The position numbers were made by a program, and so were the translations under genes. DNA of 64,000 bases from Autumnicola sp041679265. Lineage in GTDB: Bacteria; Bacteroidota; Bacteroidia; Flavobacteriales; Flavobacteriaceae. Shown here piece by piece: positions 7,835-16,773 of the stretch. How positions within the stretch are numbered: position 1 is the first letter of the stretch; every line of letters begins with the position of its first letter. Location: contig NZ_JBGFSM010000002.1 in NCBI RefSeq assembly GCF_041679265.1, positions 248,001-312,000 of the forward strand. The letters are read 5' to 3'. The notes below the pieces were generated by a model. That model made no database searches, was not told the DNA's origin, and saw only the letters and a program-made list of their open reading frames with translations.

Positions 7835-8950
7835 TTAATTCAAAAGCTCTTCTACTTTAGCTTCCAGCTCATCGCCGCGTAAATCCCTTGCGACAATTTC
7901 TCCGTTTTCATTAAGGATAAAAGTAGCCGGAATAGAACGAATATTGTAGAGCTGAGCTACAGGGTCCTGCCAGAACTGCAAATTAGAGACATGCTGCCAT
8001 TCCAGCCCGTCTTCTTCAATTGCTTCCAGCCATTTATCTTTCTGGCCTGGACGGTCAAGCGAAACTCCAATTATATTTAATCCCTGGTCATGGTATTTAT
8101 TGTAAATTTTTACCACATTCGGGTTTTCGGCACGGCAGGGTTTACACCAGGCAGCCCAAAAATCAATAATGGTAACTTCTCCCATGGCATCTTTCAGCGA
8201 AAGTTTTTCTCCTTCAGGGGTAGGCGCGCTAAAGTTTGGAGCTTTACTGCCAATGGCAACTGCATCCTGCTTTGCAAGAGTTTCCTTTAGTTCTTTTCCA
8301 ATGGCTGTATTCTGCAAATTTTCAGGAATTTGGCCATACATTTCTTTTATTTCCTTAACAGGATATGCTTTCATTCTAAGCATATCCATAAGGATCATAA
8401 GAGAAACATAGGAATCTTTGTTTTCCTGAAAAATCTTCTTCTTTGTCACTCCGTCATTGTCCCTTATTTCTTCTTCTGCAGCCTGCAGGCTTTCCAGTTT
8501 TGCAGTATCCTGGGCACTATAAGCTTCCCGCATTTGATTTCGGCCAGCCATTACTTTCCTGTTCGTTTCTTTCAGGTGGTCCATATACTGGGAAAGTGCA
8601 CGGTTTTCTTTTCCGCCGGTAATTCTGGAGCTTCTAAGGCTGTCTTTATAGGCTTCAATATTAATTTCTTCATTTTCAGCAATATAAATAATGTTGCCGT
8701 TAAGACCTTCAATAGAAATAAATGCCATTTTTGGACCTTCGTTTTCTTCCAGATCGGCTTCAAATTTCCCGTTTTCAACCTGAACAGTGTCTATTACTTC
8801 CGGTCTACTGGTTTCATCGCTAATTTCAGAAATATAAACATTGGTTCCGTTTTCTACGCCTTCTATACTTCCGTTGAGAAAATAACCTTTGTCTTGTTCA
8901 CAGGCAGTTGCCACTACGGCTAAAACTGCCAATATTATTATTTTTCGCAT
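7835..8950 (-). CDS. DUF4369/TlpA-type thiol-disulfide reductase lipoprotein
   Basis: A 371-aa lipoprotein (signal ends at the ATAC lipobox, residues about 14-17). The N-terminal third matches the Bacteroidota DUF4369 domain; a helical middle region (about 120-215) follows. The C-terminal thioredoxin/TlpA domain (about 235-371) carries the redox motif WCKPC in DFWAAWCKPCRAENP and the cis-Pro segment IRSIPATFI. It is expected to reduce or shuffle disulfides in the periplasm. A TAnnTTTG box lies just upstream at 8971-8978. Confidence 0.9.
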   Translation of the reverse strand: MRKIIILAVLAVVATACEQDKGYFLNGSIEGVENGTNVYISEISDETSRPEVIDTVQVENGKFEADLEENEGPKMAFISIEGLNGNIIYIAENEEINIEAYKDSLRSSRITGGKENRALSQYMDHLKETNRKVMAGRNQMREAYSAQDTAKLESLQAAEEEIRDNDGVTKKKIFQENKDSYVSLMILMDMLRMKAYPVKEIKEMYGQIPENLQNTAIGKELKETLAKQDAVAIGSKAPNFSAPTPEGEKLSLKDAMGEVTIIDFWAAWCKPCRAENPNVVKIYNKYHDQGLNIIGVSLDRPGQKDKWLEAIEEDGLEWQHVSNLQFWQDPVAQLYNIRSIPATFILNENGEIVARDLRGDELEAKVEELLN

Positions 8951-8970
8951 AAATTCATTTTTATTTCCTG

Positions 8971-8978
8971 CAAAAGTA
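8971..8978 (-). promoter_or_regulatory. -7 box for the TlpA lipoprotein gene
   Basis: CAAAAGTA on + reads TACTTTTG on minus, an exact TAnnTTTG box about 20 bases before the start codon. The -33 element is unclear. Confidence 0.5.
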
Positions 8979-9073
8979 AAGAACAGTTTTCGCTCTGTTT
9001 AGCATTTTGTGGAAAATCTTGTTAATATTTGTTAATTTACACTCAGGAAATATTAGAGGAAATTAAGAACAGG

Positions 9074-9081
9074 TAATTTTG
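9074..9081 (+). promoter_or_regulatory. Possible -7 box for the GAF gene
   Basis: TAATTTTG matches TAnnTTTG but lies only 16 bases before the ATG, giving a very short leader. The -33 element is not evident. Confidence 0.35.
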
Positions 9082-9097
9082 AACTATATTTTAACCT

Positions 9098-11464
9098 ATG
9101 AAAGAACAGTTGAGCGATTTTCCCCTGGACATAAAGATAAGTTTTCATAAAGTAATCGAGCAATATAAGAGTGAACTTGAAAATGAGCGCAGTGATATTG
9201 CCAAAGAGTATATGCAAAATGTACTCGATTATGTTTCTACGTTTCCCGAGCTTACCGAAGGAATTGAAGATGCTGCAGATCTTGATAAATTCAGGGAGCC
9301 AATAAAGGTGTTACTGCATGATTTGTTTCCCAGTGTGCTTACCAATAACGAAATAAAAGCAGCTTCCATTCCTTATCATAATATTTTATTTAATGCATCC
9401 AAAAGATTAAAGAAAATTCTTGAATTAGCAGGAAAGGATTTTATTTTGAAGACACGGGATGTAAATGAGGATACTTATTACATTAATGCCTGCATCAATA
9501 TCCTAAAAACCTATTATGGGTATGATATAGACTTTTCTAAACCGCTATATTATGATATTCCTGATGAAAAGGGGGTGGTAAGGCATTTCCGGATTGCCTT
9601 AAACGGAGACTTTGTACAGATTTTCCCCAAAGATAACGCGCCGGAAATTACACAGGAGGATGTAGACTTGCTTATTCAGAATATTGGGGATATTGATTTA
9701 TGGAAGAAAAAATTCCCTCCGCAGAGTTATACCTTCAAGGGTTTTACCATTGTAAACCTTACCGATGTTACTGTAGATGATGCTATTTCCAAGCTTAAAA
9801 CCACGTTGCTTTATAATGAAAATTCACAGAAGGAGGAGCTGTTAAACCTTCAGCAGATCTTCAGGTCTATTTATAAAATTCCAGATCTTAAAGTAGGCTT
9901 TACTGTTTACAACACTTCAGAAAAGAAATTTGAAAGAATGGAATCTGAAGACAGCATGAGTTTTATGCTTAGTGATGCTGAAGCCTTGCATCCTGAAGAT
10001 CTTGGAGGTGAAGCTTACGAGAAACTTATAGAAGAAAGCAGCTATTTTACGGTGGCGAGTATGGATTCTTACCTTAAAAAAGCCGAAAATACAACGCTTG
10101 CGAAAAATTTGAAAGCAAACGGCATTAAGAGCTGTATCCTGGCACCGGTGGCTAAAAACCGAAGGTTAATGGGAATTCTGGAACTGGTTTCTGAAAGAAA
10201 AAATGAACTCCATAGCATAAATGCCATTAAGCTTGACGATATTCTTCCTTATATAGTAACGGCTACAGAGCGTAATCGTACCGATTTTGAGAACAGGGTA
10301 AAGGCCATTATCCAAAGCGAATGCACATCTATTCACCCCAGTGTTCTATGGGTTTTTGAGAAGGAAGCCAAGAAGTTCATCAGGGATATGGATGATGATG
10401 GCCTGGCTTCTTTTAAGGATATTACCTTTAAAGATATCTATCCTCTGTATGGCCAAATTGATATTGTAGCGTCCTCAGAAGCAAGAAATGAAGCCATACA
10501 AAAAGACCTTTTGCATCAATTGGACCTTATTCTGGAAATTATGGATGATGCCCTTAGTATGGAAGAATTGCCTATTTATGAACAGGTGAAATACAGGATT
10601 TCCGATTTTAAGTCGGACCTGGAGACCAGCCTTAATGCTTCCAGTGAACAGAAAGTTTTTAACCTTCTGCAGAAAGAGGTGAATCCAATCATGTCCCATT
10701 TAAAAAAGCAATCTACTACGTTAAAGCGAAAAGTGATAGAGTACCAGAACAAGCTAAATCCTGAAACGGGAATTGTTTACGAAGAGCGCAAAAAGTATGA
10801 TGATACTGTACAGCGTATTAACCGCACCATGTCCCGTTATATAGACAGAAAACAGGTACAGGCGCAAAAAATTTATCCGCATTATTTTGAGCGCTATAAA
10901 ACCGATGGAGTAGACCACAATATTTACATTGGTGCCTCTATGGCCAATAATAAGCCATTCAACAAGGTATATCTTTATAATCTAAGGCTATGGCAATTAA
11001 GTACCATGTGCGAGATGGAAAACAGGTTCTATGAGCTTCAGGAAGAAACTCCAATAAAACTTGATGCGGCTTCGCTTATTTTGGTATACAGCAGTACCAT
11101 GTCTATCCGGTACCGAATGGACGAGAAAAAATTTGATGTAGACGGGACGTACAATGCCCGTTACGAAATAATTAAGAAGCGTATCGATAAAGCATTTATT
11201 AAAAATACAGAGGAGCGGGTTACCCAAAAGGGAAAAATAGCCATCGTGTATTCGCAGCGTAGTGATGAGCGGGAATACCTTAGATACATCAAATACCTGC
11301 AAGCAAAAAATTATCTTGGTAAGGAAATAGAACTTCTGGAGTTACAGGATGTTCAGGGGGTAATAGGTTTAAAAGCTATTCGCGTGGAAGTACTTTACAC
11401 CATCCAGGACCAGGATAACGAAGAAAAAACCATTACCTACGAAGAAATGGAAGAATTACATTAA
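9098..11464 (+). CDS. Large GAF-domain protein of unknown function
   Basis: A 788-aa soluble protein. The N-terminal 240 residues do not match a family I can name. Residues about 245-400 look like a GAF sensory domain (VGFTVYNTSEKKF, then KSCILAPVAKNRRLMGILELVSE). The remainder is largely helical and charged, with no kinase, GGDEF or HTH output motif visible. Homologues with GAF annotation occur across flavobacteria, so it is probably a core gene, but its ligand and output are unknown. It converges with the HD-PycTM gene, and the two stop ends overlap by 9 bp. Confidence 0.7.
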   Translation: MKEQLSDFPLDIKISFHKVIEQYKSELENERSDIAKEYMQNVLDYVSTFPELTEGIEDAADLDKFREPIKVLLHDLFPSVLTNNEIKAASIPYHNILFNASKRLKKILELAGKDFILKTRDVNEDTYYINACINILKTYYGYDIDFSKPLYYDIPDEKGVVRHFRIALNGDFVQIFPKDNAPEITQEDVDLLIQNIGDIDLWKKKFPPQSYTFKGFTIVNLTDVTVDDAISKLKTTLLYNENSQKEELLNLQQIFRSIYKIPDLKVGFTVYNTSEKKFERMESEDSMSFMLSDAEALHPEDLGGEAYEKLIEESSYFTVASMDSYLKKAENTTLAKNLKANGIKSCILAPVAKNRRLMGILELVSERKNELHSINAIKLDDILPYIVTATERNRTDFENRVKAIIQSECTSIHPSVLWVFEKEAKKFIRDMDDDGLASFKDITFKDIYPLYGQIDIVASSEARNEAIQKDLLHQLDLILEIMDDALSMEELPIYEQVKYRISDFKSDLETSLNASSEQKVFNLLQKEVNPIMSHLKKQSTTLKRKVIEYQNKLNPETGIVYEERKKYDDTVQRINRTMSRYIDRKQVQAQKIYPHYFERYKTDGVDHNIYIGASMANNKPFNKVYLYNLRLWQLSTMCEMENRFYELQEETPIKLDAASLILVYSSTMSIRYRMDEKKFDVDGTYNARYEIIKKRIDKAFIKNTEERVTQKGKIAIVYSQRSDEREYLRYIKYLQAKNYLGKEIELLELQDVQGVIGLKAIRVEVLYTIQDQDNEEKTITYEEMEELH

Positions 11465-12640
11465 ATAAAATCCTATTACAAAGCTTATCACAGAAATAAT
11501 GATGCCCACCATAAAAACGGTATAGGTTAACCTGAGCAGGAGATACTTACGGTGCAAGACCTTACCCAGTAAATGCAAATCCAGCATCAGGGATTCATAT
11601 ACATAGTCTTTATCTTTTATCATCTCCTTCATTCCCCACTTAAACTGCTCAAAAGGCATTTTGTGAAAATTTCCGAAGAAAAGAAGGTTAACTTTCCTGT
11701 TTTCTACCTGCTCCCTTGTAAATTCCCCGCTGGTAATATTAGGGCGGGTGGATAATATGGAAAGGATGATGGAGGCTACGCTAAAAAATATCAGTACCAT
11801 ACTGGGAATAAGCAGGTGCTTGTTGGATGCCGCGTCTAGTTTTGGAATAAGATTGGCCAGGGCCAGGGAAATAATAATCGCGTTTACTGAAAGTAAAATG
11901 TTGGCCTTAGTATCTGCAATATCACTTAATTTAATGTGATTCCTAAGTGTGACCCTAAACATGGATTGAATACTTCGCTCCGGATTATCATTTTTAAATC
12001 GTGCTTTTAACCTTGCCTTATTCTCTTCTTTTTTAAGTTTTTTCTGTGCCTTATTGCGGTCTTCGATTAACTCCAGCAGGTTTTCTTCTTTTTTTGGTTT
12101 CCATTCCTTCAGCGCATGATCTGTGTAATATTGGTGTTTCTCGGTGAAAAATTTAATGTTTTCCTGCAACCATTCCATATGAGTGAATTTCCTAATATTA
12201 TGCAGTTCGAGCTCCTGTCTTAAAAATTCACTGGTATCTGTAAAATAATCTTTGGCCACATGTGAAGAATCGGCATCTCGTATAATCTTTTCAGCTTCAG
12301 ACTCCGGCTGTACACTAAATTTAGTAGCCTTTATTAAGGTACATACCTTTTGGATAAGTTCTTCAGTGGCGTTATTCTCTTTAAGAAAACAGGAGGCAAT
12401 TTTTATACTTTCCTCTTCATGCCCTTTATAGGTTTTAGTATATCCTGTGTCATGAAGCCAGGCTGCCAGGAGTAGGGCCTCTTCTTCTTTAACATTAATT
12501 TCAGAACTAGCAATCAATTCTTTAGTACTTTTAACCACACGCTGCGTATGCTTATAATCGTGGTATATGTAGGTGTTTGGAAGTTCTTCTCTAAATAAAT
12601 TTTGTACAAATTTTTCTGCTTTCTCAATGAGATTATTCAT
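11456..12640 (-). CDS. HD-domain phosphohydrolase fused to a PycTM-like (DUF5706) membrane domain
   Basis: A 394-aa fusion. Residues about 20-150 form an HD domain with likely metal ligands in YHDYKH (H27, H31), LHDTG (H63, D64), H74 and D122. A charged linker (about 185-225) leads to residues about 228-394, which resemble the Pycsar effector domain PycTM. That part has the segment LSDIADTKANILLSVNA, two adjacent membrane helices (about 250-267 and 278-297) and a third near 371-392. HD enzymes hydrolyse phosphate esters, including nucleotides; PycTM domains respond to cyclic pyrimidine nucleotides in anti-phage systems. No cyclase gene is nearby. A role in nucleotide signalling is inferred, and a housekeeping role is equally possible. 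Confidence 0.75.
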   Translation of the reverse strand: MNNLIEKAEKFVQNLFREELPNTYIYHDYKHTQRVVKSTKELIASSEINVKEEEALLLAAWLHDTGYTKTYKGHEEESIKIASCFLKENNATEELIQKVCTLIKATKFSVQPESEAEKIIRDADSSHVAKDYFTDTSEFLRQELELHNIRKFTHMEWLQENIKFFTEKHQYYTDHALKEWKPKKEENLLELIEDRNKAQKKLKKEENKARLKARFKNDNPERSIQSMFRVTLRNHIKLSDIADTKANILLSVNAIIISLALANLIPKLDAASNKHLLIPSMVLIFFSVASIILSILSTRPNITSGEFTREQVENRKVNLLFFGNFHKMPFEQFKWGMKEMIKDKDYVYESLMLDLHLLGKVLHRKYLLLRLTYTVFMVGIIISVISFVIGFYLM

Positions 12641-12694
12641 ATACCAATTGCTTATTTTCCTGCCAAATTACAAAAAAAATCGACTTCAGCGTTT

Positions 12695-15600
12695 ATGATA
12701 AAAGTTAACCTACTGTACGTAATAGTGGTGGTATCTCTCCTTTGCTCCTGTTCCTCTGCAGGGCCTAAATATAGGGAGGGGGAGCCACAAGAGGATTTTG
12801 GATATCCTCAGGATAAAAAAATAGAAAAATCGTTTTACCTTCTAGGCGATGGTGGCTATTCTCCAATAGGGGGAAGTTCTGAAGGATTAATTGCTTTTAA
12901 ACGTTTTCTGGATTCGGTTAATCAACCTCAAAACTATTCCATCTTCCTGGGAGACAATATTTATCCCGTTGGGATGCCTGCGGAAGATGATCCGGACAGG
13001 GAAAATGCCGAATATCGCCTTGAAGCCCAATTGGATGCTATTGAAGATTATGATGGGAATGTGATATTTATTCCCGGCAATCACGACTGGTACAGCAAGG
13101 GAATAGACGGGCTGGAAAGAGAGGCAAAATATCTGAAGGAAAATTTTGATGATCGGTTGAAGTGGTCACCAAATACCGGCTGCGGGCTTGAAGTTTTGGA
13201 TATTAGCGAGAATATTGAAATGATTGTTATAGATTCCCAATGGTATCTTGAAGATTGGGATGACAATCCTAAAATTAATGATGACTGTAATATAAAAACC
13301 CGGGAGGCAATGCTTCTTGAGGTAGAGTCTGAAATTAGCAAGAATAAGGATAAGACCATTATTATTGCCATTCATCATCCCTTGCTTACCAATGGAGTGC
13401 ATGGCGGCCAGTATAGCCTCACCAGCCAGATTTATCCTTCGCAAAAGAAAATCCCGGTTCCGGTTTTGGGATCACTAGCTACCTTAATGCGTACCACAGG
13501 CGGGGTTTCCATACAGGATGCCCAAAATGAACGCTACAAGGCAATGGTACAGCGCTTAACCACCCTCGCACAACAGGCAGATAGGCTTATTTTTATTTCC
13601 GGGCATGAACATTCCCTGCAGTATATAGAAGATAATAATATTAAACAGGTTGTTGCAGGTTCGGGCTCTAAAGCTTCCTATGTAACCTTGAGCAACACTG
13701 GTCTCTTTGCTTACCAGGGCCAGGGATTTGCGGTATTGGATGTTTTTGAAGATGGTTCTTCCTGGATTAGTTTCTACGGAAATGTGGACAACAAGCCGAA
13801 ACTTTTTTACCAAAAGGAAATCTTTCAGGTACCGGAATATTATAATGCTTCTTTACTACCTGGAAGTTTCCCGGAAAGTATTACCACTTCAGTCTATCCT
13901 AAAGAAGAAACAGATAAAGGAGCAACTTTCAGAACCTTGTGGGGAGAGCGTTACAGGGAGCTTTATGGAAAGAATATCAAATTTAAGGTTGCCGATCTGG
14001 ATACCCTTTATGGCGGTTTAGAACCTGTAAGGGCCGGAGGGGGGCACCAAACGATGTCCCTAAGAGTAAAAGACAGCCTGGGCAGGGAATATAATTTTAG
14101 AAGAATTAGAAAAGAAGCCATACAATTTCTTCAAACCGTGGCATATAAAGATCGCCCTATAGAAAGTGAACTGGATAATACCGTGGCAGAGAATCTGGTC
14201 AAAGATTTCTATACCGCTGCACATCCTTACGCGTTTATGGCAATTCCCGTTCTTTCTGAAGCTGCCGGAGTGGCACATACCAATCCACAATTGTTTTATC
14301 TGCCAAAGCAAAAAAAGCTGGGTAAATACAATTCACAGCATGGAGATGAAGTATACATGCTGGTAGAGCGGCCTGAAGAAAACTGGCTGGGCTATAAAAA
14401 CTTCTGGAGCCCTAATCACGATATTGTAAGCACGGCCGATATGTTTGAAAGGCTAAGGAGAGATGAAAAATATTCTTTAGATGAACCGGCCTATGTGAGA
14501 GCACGGGTTTTCGATATGCTAATTGGAGATTGGGACAGGCATCAGGACCAGTGGAGATGGGCAGAAATAGAAAAGGAAGATGGCAGCCGCGTTTTCAAAC
14601 CTATTCCACGAGATCGGGACCAGGTGTTTTCAAATTTTGACGGCGCCTTTTTTGGTACCCTGCGGGCTTTGGCGGGATTTGCCAATCAATTTGCTGTTTA
14701 TGGAGCCGATATTAATAATGTACAATGGTTTAATATAACGGCTACAGGTCTGGACAGGTCCCTTCTTCAGAATACAGGCAGGGAAGCATGGCTGGAACAG
14801 GCAAAATACATTAAAGAACATGTTACAGACGAAGTAATAGAAGAGGCCTTTTCTAATCTCCCTCCGGAAACACAGGGTGAGACAACCAAGGAACTTATAG
14901 AAAAAGTTAAAGGCAGAAGGGACAATATTGTAGATATTGCTGAACGTTATTATGAACAGTTCGCTAAACTGGCAATTATAACGGGAACAGATAAAGATGA
15001 TTTTGTAGACGTAATCCGGATGCCTGAAGGGAAGACAAGGGTGACCGTTTACAGAAATAAAGATGGGGAGCGGGCAGATATCCTGAGTGATAAAATCTAC
15101 GATAAAAAAGAAACCAAGGATATCTGGATTTATGCGCTTGATGATGACGATGAAATCACTGTTGAAGGAGAGGGAGATAACTATATCTATGTACGTATTA
15201 TTGGAGGACAGAATAATGACATTTATACCATCAGGAACAAGGAAAAACTGAAGATTTACGACCACAAATCCAAACCCAATACTATTAAGGAAGGTGCTAA
15301 TGCCAAATTCAGGTTTACCGATGTTTACGACATTAACACCTACGATAAGGATAAAAAGAATTATAAGTCTGCCAGTATAATTCCCGCGTTTGGTTATAAT
15401 CCGGACCAGGGTTTTAAAATAGGAATGGAAACGGTTTACTCTATCTACGGCTTTAAAAGAAATCCATTTACTTCTAGTCATACCTTAGGTGGGGGCATTT
15501 ATTTTGCCACAGGGGGATTCGACCTTTATTATGAAGGGGAATTTGCCAATATTATCGGGAATTACAACTTGCAGGTTGGAGCACATTTTACCAGTCCTAA

Positions 15601-16408
15601 TTATGCTACTAATTTCTTTGGCTTTGGAAATGAGACCATAAATTATGAAGACGAACGTGACATGGATTACAACAGGGTTAGAATAAGCAGGATAGGTACA
15701 GACTTTGGCTTTGTAAACAGCACGCCTTTTGGAAGTTATTTTGCCTGGATGGCCAATTTTGAAGCTGTAGAAGTAGATGCCACACCAGATCGTTTTGTTA
15801 CCGAAAATTACCAGGAAGATGCCAATTTTTTTGACAGGAAATATTTTGGAGGACTGGATGCCATGTATAAATATGAAAGTTATGATAATAGGTTAAACCC
15901 TACCCGCGGAATGCGTTTTGTGCTTAATCTTGGCGGGAAAATAAATACGGCGGAAACCGATCAATATTTCGGATATTTTAAGCCTTACCTTGGTTTCTTT
16001 AATGCCCTTACCAGAAACCGAAAGTTAGTTCTTAAAACACATGTCCAGGTGCATATGAATATTGGAGATGATTATGAATTTTATCAGGCCGCCCAACTGG
16101 GTGGAGATAGCGGGTTAAGGGGTTACCGCCAGGAAAGATTTACCGGAAAAACAGCCTTTGCCACAGGCGGGGATTTGCGTTATGGTTTTGATCAGTTTAA
16201 AACCGGCTTTCTGCCGTTTCAAATTGGTGTTTTTGGAGGTTATGACCTGGGGAGAGTATGGAATGATTTTGAAGACAGTTCATTGTGGCATGACAGCTAC
16301 GGCGGCGGCGTATGGATAAACAGTGCCGATGCTGTGAATGGTACCTTCAGCCTGTTTTCCGGATCTGAGGGAGCGAGGTTTTCATTTGGTTTAGATTTCA
16401 GGTTTTGA
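12695..16408 (+). CDS. Lipoprotein: calcineurin-like phosphoesterase fused to a BamA-type outer-membrane barrel
   Basis: Start placed at 12695, where MIKVNLLYVIVVVSLLCSC gives a lipoprotein signal; the frame extends upstream to 12602 but those codons lack one. The product is 1237 aa. The N-terminal part carries the metallophosphatase blocks LLGDGGYSP, FLGDNIYP, IPGNHDWYS, IAIHHPL and ISGHEHSLQ, so the metal site appears complete. The middle (about 420-880) has DRHQDQWRW and IPRDRDQVFSNFDG, perhaps a kinase-like fold. The last 330 residues resemble a bacterial surface antigen/BamA barrel, with GLRGYRQERFTG typical of the family. It is predicted to be an outer-membrane protein with a hydrolase domain; the substrate is unknown. 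Confidence 0.85.
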   Translation: MIKVNLLYVIVVVSLLCSCSSAGPKYREGEPQEDFGYPQDKKIEKSFYLLGDGGYSPIGGSSEGLIAFKRFLDSVNQPQNYSIFLGDNIYPVGMPAEDDPDRENAEYRLEAQLDAIEDYDGNVIFIPGNHDWYSKGIDGLEREAKYLKENFDDRLKWSPNTGCGLEVLDISENIEMIVIDSQWYLEDWDDNPKINDDCNIKTREAMLLEVESEISKNKDKTIIIAIHHPLLTNGVHGGQYSLTSQIYPSQKKIPVPVLGSLATLMRTTGGVSIQDAQNERYKAMVQRLTTLAQQADRLIFISGHEHSLQYIEDNNIKQVVAGSGSKASYVTLSNTGLFAYQGQGFAVLDVFEDGSSWISFYGNVDNKPKLFYQKEIFQVPEYYNASLLPGSFPESITTSVYPKEETDKGATFRTLWGERYRELYGKNIKFKVADLDTLYGGLEPVRAGGGHQTMSLRVKDSLGREYNFRRIRKEAIQFLQTVAYKDRPIESELDNTVAENLVKDFYTAAHPYAFMAIPVLSEAAGVAHTNPQLFYLPKQKKLGKYNSQHGDEVYMLVERPEENWLGYKNFWSPNHDIVSTADMFERLRRDEKYSLDEPAYVRARVFDMLIGDWDRHQDQWRWAEIEKEDGSRVFKPIPRDRDQVFSNFDGAFFGTLRALAGFANQFAVYGADINNVQWFNITATGLDRSLLQNTGREAWLEQAKYIKEHVTDEVIEEAFSNLPPETQGETTKELIEKVKGRRDNIVDIAERYYEQFAKLAIITGTDKDDFVDVIRMPEGKTRVTVYRNKDGERADILSDKIYDKKETKDIWIYALDDDDEITVEGEGDNYIYVRIIGGQNNDIYTIRNKEKLKIYDHKSKPNTIKEGANAKFRFTDVYDINTYDKDKKNYKSASIIPAFGYNPDQGFKIGMETVYSIYGFKRNPFTSSHTLGGGIYFATGGFDLYYEGEFANIIGNYNLQVGAHFTSPNYATNFFGFGNETINYEDERDMDYNRVRISRIGTDFGFVNSTPFGSYFAWMANFEAVEVDATPDRFVTENYQEDANFFDRKYFGGLDAMYKYESYDNRLNPTRGMRFVLNLGGKINTAETDQYFGYFKPYLGFFNALTRNRKLVLKTHVQVHMNIGDDYEFYQAAQLGGDSGLRGYRQERFTGKTAFATGGDLRYGFDQFKTGFLPFQIGVFGGYDLGRVWNDFEDSSLWHDSYGGGVWINSADAVNGTFSLFSGSEGARFSFGLDFRF

Positions 16409-16417
16409 TGAAAAAGT

Positions 16418-16444
16418 GAAGGAGTAGAAGGAGTAGAAGGAGTA
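16418..16444 (+). repeat. Three perfect tandem copies of GAAGGAGTA
   Basis: The unit GAAGGAGTA occurs at 16418-16426, 16427-16435 and 16436-16444, beginning nine bases after the phosphoesterase-barrel stop codon. It is non-coding and its role is unknown. Confidence 0.8.
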
Positions 16445-16491
16445 AAGGTAATATTCCAACCAACTCTATTTTCAGAAAATATCAAATGCAA

Positions 16492-16512
16492 AAGCCCGGA
16501 ATTTCCGGGCTT
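16492..16512 (+). terminator. Terminator of the phosphoesterase-barrel gene
   Basis: AAGCCCGGA (16492-16500) pairs with TCCGGGCTT (16504-16512) over a 3-base loop. The stem is strong but only a short T-rich stretch follows. Confidence 0.65.
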
Positions 16513-16773
16513 ATTTAGTTTACTAGTATCCATTTTATTGTCTAATAAAGCATTTACAAAATCTCGAATTTTATATCAATGGAGATAAAAATTTGAAGCT
16601 GCTATTGCCTTTAGGGCTTGCTTTTATATTCTGTGATTTGCATTATTTCCAGAATGGGATAACTAAAAAATTGTGACGTTCATCAGTTCGTTACGATCAA
16701 ATCTTTCATCTTATTTCTTGCAGCGAGGTGGTCGTGGATTTACCCGAAGACTACTGTTTCAGTATAAAAAATT

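Larger units (their letters stand above)
16409..16773. other. 365-bp intergenic region between convergent genes
   Basis: It contains a 9-bp triplicate repeat (16418-16444) and a terminator (16492-16512), then about 260 bp with no recognisable gene. A 64-codon frame across 16673-16867 overlaps the MscS gene antisense and has no coding features. Confidence 0.6.

Noticed and set aside
8330..8923. 197-codon frame antisense to the TlpA lipoprotein gene
   Set aside because: It is Phe/Ile-rich, has no motif and is opposite a gene with signal peptide, domain motifs and promoter.
11456..12640. Complete Pycsar anti-phage system
   Set aside because: No cyclase gene is adjacent; the neighbours are a GAF protein and a phosphoesterase lipoprotein. 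Only an effector-like domain is present.
12602..12694. N-terminal extension of the phosphoesterase-barrel protein
   Set aside because: It overlaps the divergent HD-PycTM gene start and would bury the lipoprotein signal that starts at 12695.
14630..15481. 283-codon open frame antisense to the phosphoesterase-barrel gene
   Set aside because: It lies wholly within a well-supported gene with clear domains. Its sequence is Ile/Phe/Asn-rich with no family motif, as expected for a shadow frame.
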